From assembly GCF_000002995.4 (NCBI RefSeq), contig NW_025062477.1:11442649-11506648 (forward strand): a DNA stretch of 64,000 bases. Direction: 5' to 3'. This DNA comes from Brugia malayi (lineage: Eukaryota > Nematoda > Chromadorea > Rhabditida > Onchocercidae). The notes beneath the pieces are model-generated. The model worked only from the letters and a program-made list of their open reading frames with translations. It was not told the origin of the DNA and did not search any database. Shown piece by piece: positions 61,394-64,000 of the stretch (position 1 is its first letter; each line of letters opens with the position of its first letter). The translations under genes were made by a program, and so were the position numbers.

Positions 61394-64000
61394 CTGTAAT
61401 TTATAAATTTAATTCAAAAGATGTTGAAATTATTTTTTTTTATCTCTTATCATGCGTATTTTTTCTTTTTTTTTTTTTTTTTTCTTTATATTTTATACTT
61501 TGGCAAAAAAGAGAAAAGAAAGGAAGAAAATACCGATAAAATCTAAATAGAGACTAATTCATTTAAAAAAATTTAGGAAAATGAGAATTGAAAAAAAAAA
61601 AAAAGGGAAAACTAGATTAAAGATGATGGTACCTGGTGGTACGTATTTTATATATTATCCATCACCTCGAATTCAATGAATTCATTCGTCAAAATGAGAC
61701 TTTATGTGCACAGATTACGCATATCGTATGGTAGAAAGGAAGAAAAAAGAAAAAAAAAAGGCGTAAAGTTTATCAAATTTTTGAAATGTAAATTATAGCA
61801 TTTCTTTTTTTTTTTTTTCGAAATGAATTAAGCAAATTTTCATATTATTCATTTTATTATTTAAAATAATTATTTGAAATTAAAGTACTATTTAAAATAA
61901 CATTATCTTCCATGTATGTGCATGTATATTTAAAGTGTAAATTCTTATGAATGATAAAAAAATGTACCATCCCCCACATCTAATATCAAAATTTTAGATT
62001 ATATGAAGTCATAAAGATCAAAAGAATTTCTCGTCTATGTAGTATAAACAAATATTATTGAATACCGACTATTAAAATTGGATAATCGTAATGCATTGTC
62101 ATTGATATCGTGATTGGAAACAAAGGAACAATAGCGCTTTTTGTTGTATGTCAGATATTTTTGTGTTTATTGCTGTACATTTGCGCCGGTGAAGAAAGCA
62201 GCTACATCAATCAATAAATGCACAATAAAGGCAATAATTTATGATTGGAATTCTACATGCTAATGGATAATCAATCAATTTGAAAGCATCAAAATTCATT
62301 TGTGCAATTTATATTTGTTTTTTGATCGATTAATTGAAATATTGGTCAATAAATATATGTTTTCTTATTTTTTTTTTTTTTTATTGATTGTTAATATTAA
62401 TAATTAAATTTATCTTATTGGAATTGTAATTGTTAAGTATGTTGTTGTTATTAATCGTTTATTTTATCGGAATAAAAAAAAATTTAATTTGTCATAATTT
62501 GTGATTAATCCAAGAAGAAAAGAATCAAAAAGACAGAATTATCTCTCTCTTTCAAACAACATTTTTTGAAAGTAACATGCATACGAGTGACATACACTTT
62601 AAATAAATAAATAAACATTTATATATATATATATAAATATAGTCTTTATACAGGAATCGTATATATCAATTCAAACGTGTTATCATATCAGTCTACGTTT
62701 CATAGTAATTAATTCAGTTTACATTCCATTCATATTTTTTGTTTGCTAAAATATAAAAATATTACTGAATCAAAATAAAATGCCAAAATATAAAAATATT
62801 ATTTTTATGATAGATCAAAATAAAATCTCATTGTGTTTTCTTTGCACTATACAAATTTCATACTTGTTAACATTGAAAATTTAGGAAAAAAACTTAAGAG
62901 AAAAAGAATAAAGATTAAAAATCCAAGAATGATATTTATTACTGAAATCTGAAATTGTTCAAAATATTGATATTTACGCTACAAATTTTCAATACGCTAT
63001 ATAAATCAACACTGATAGCAGAGGTTTTTTCTGCATAAAACATAAATGTTTTCTTTTTTTTTTTTTCGAACTTATCTATTTATCAATTAGTATCATTTAT
63101 ATGTATTCTTTATAATAATCATTCTTTTTCAAAAAATATTCCATAAATTGAAATGATTTTAAAAACTTTCTCATAGCATAAATGTTATTTGTATATCTCT
63201 TTACTTTATGAATAAATGGTTTCACAAAAAAAAAAAAACAAACTAAAAAAGAAAATTTAAATTATTTGACATTTCATACATCATAAGCATAAAGAATTGC
63301 AAATACAGGTAAGCGCTGTAATAAAAAAAAAAAAAAAAAATATGAAATTGAGGAATTAGATTGCGAAAAAAATTGCTCAAATTATTAAAATTTAGTTAAA
63401 TTTTTGATCATAATGATAAGCAAGAAAATATAAAATTGGAATTCTATGCTTTTTTATGAAATTAATATATTTTATAGTTTATCACTGATAGCTTCAAAAT
63501 TAAAATAATGCAAATGAAATCACTGAACAAATGTAATGATAAATGTCACATAGTGATGATAAATCTTGTACAGATTTACTATTTACATTCTGATAAGTCA
63601 CAAAAAAAAAAAAAAAAAGATTTTTATGAGAGGGATATAAAATTTTTCTTTATTAAAAATAATTAGCTATCAATGAACTTATATCGGAATTCATTTTTGC
63701 TACAGTGAGTGAGCTAAATGAAATCTAATTATGATACTTTTTTAATTGACATGAATCGAACGTATATTCCATCTAATCTTTCCAGCATTATTATTTAATC
63801 ATAAATCAAACAATCTACAGAAATATGCTTTAAAATAAAAAAAAAAAAAAAAAAAATTGCCATTTTAAGGTATTTCAAACGCTACGCTTTAAAAAAATAT
63901 AAATTCTTTTAGAATTTCTCTTAAAAAAATGTGAAAATTTTCTTTGTATATAAAAATTATAGGTTCGAAATATTCCTGGAAAACGTTGTCAATTCAGTAC

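Larger units (their letters stand above)
57001..64000. other. Gene-poor DNA at the right end, with possible undetected exons
   Basis: No gene can be confirmed. It contains a degenerate TTA region (about 57917-58110), a 48-bp direct repeat (57497-57544 and 58194-58241), tandem repeats (59693-59820 and 60576-60742), G+C-richer patches (59370-59460 and 59890-60110), and two exon-like segments on the minus strand (61393-61318 and 61018-60986). The rest is A+T-rich filler. Confidence 0.55.

Noticed and set aside
63955..63990. GGTTCGAAAT word resembling a tRNA B-box
   Set aside because: No matching A-box or cloverleaf arms lie within the required distance upstream on either strand.

Overview
The window looks like nuclear DNA of a very A+T-rich metazoan, most likely a nematode of the filarial/spirurid kind. 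The reasons are short exons split by GT..AG introns, acceptors of the TTTCAG/TTTTAG type, a start codon 2 nt after a strong acceptor (as in spliced-leader mRNAs), and dense microsatellites: (AAT)n, (GA)n, (CA)n and long A or T runs. The organism is inferred from these traits, not identified.

Three protein-coding genes can be reconstructed exon by exon, with every splice phase consistent from start to stop. (1) Minus strand, 17866 down to 7726: a Myt1/ZTF-11 family CCHHC zinc-finger transcription factor, 7 coding exons, 648 aa. (2) Plus strand, 38356-42984: a CLN3/battenin lysosomal membrane protein, 14 coding exons, 451 aa. (3) Minus strand, 47179 down to 43563: an FKBP8-like protein with an FKBP domain, TPRs and a C-terminal membrane anchor, 8 coding exons, 406 aa. 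Genes 2 and 3 are convergent, with 578 bp between their stops. No shared pathway is evident between gene 1 and the other two.

The rest is gene-poor: 1-7.7 kb, 17.9-38.3 kb and 47.2-64 kb. It holds homopolymer runs, microsatellites, two 20-bp minisatellites, several degenerate tandem repeats, a roughly 100-bp inverted repeat with arms 4.9 kb apart, a G-quadruplex-type tract, a Z-DNA/cruciform-type tract, and a few G+C-richer islands that could be regulatory elements or unrecognised exons. Almost all the long open frames there are products of low complexity.

I found no convincing new system. The items most worth a second look are: an in-frame 60-nt cln-3 exon carrying the acidic dileucine-type lysosomal sorting signal; the phase-symmetric one-finger-per-exon layout and PLDLT motif of the Myt1 gene; a nuclear-receptor half-site cluster with a POU octamer in the Myt1 intron; the inverted-repeat pair at 26.8/31.8 kb; and a pair of possible exons near 61 kb.
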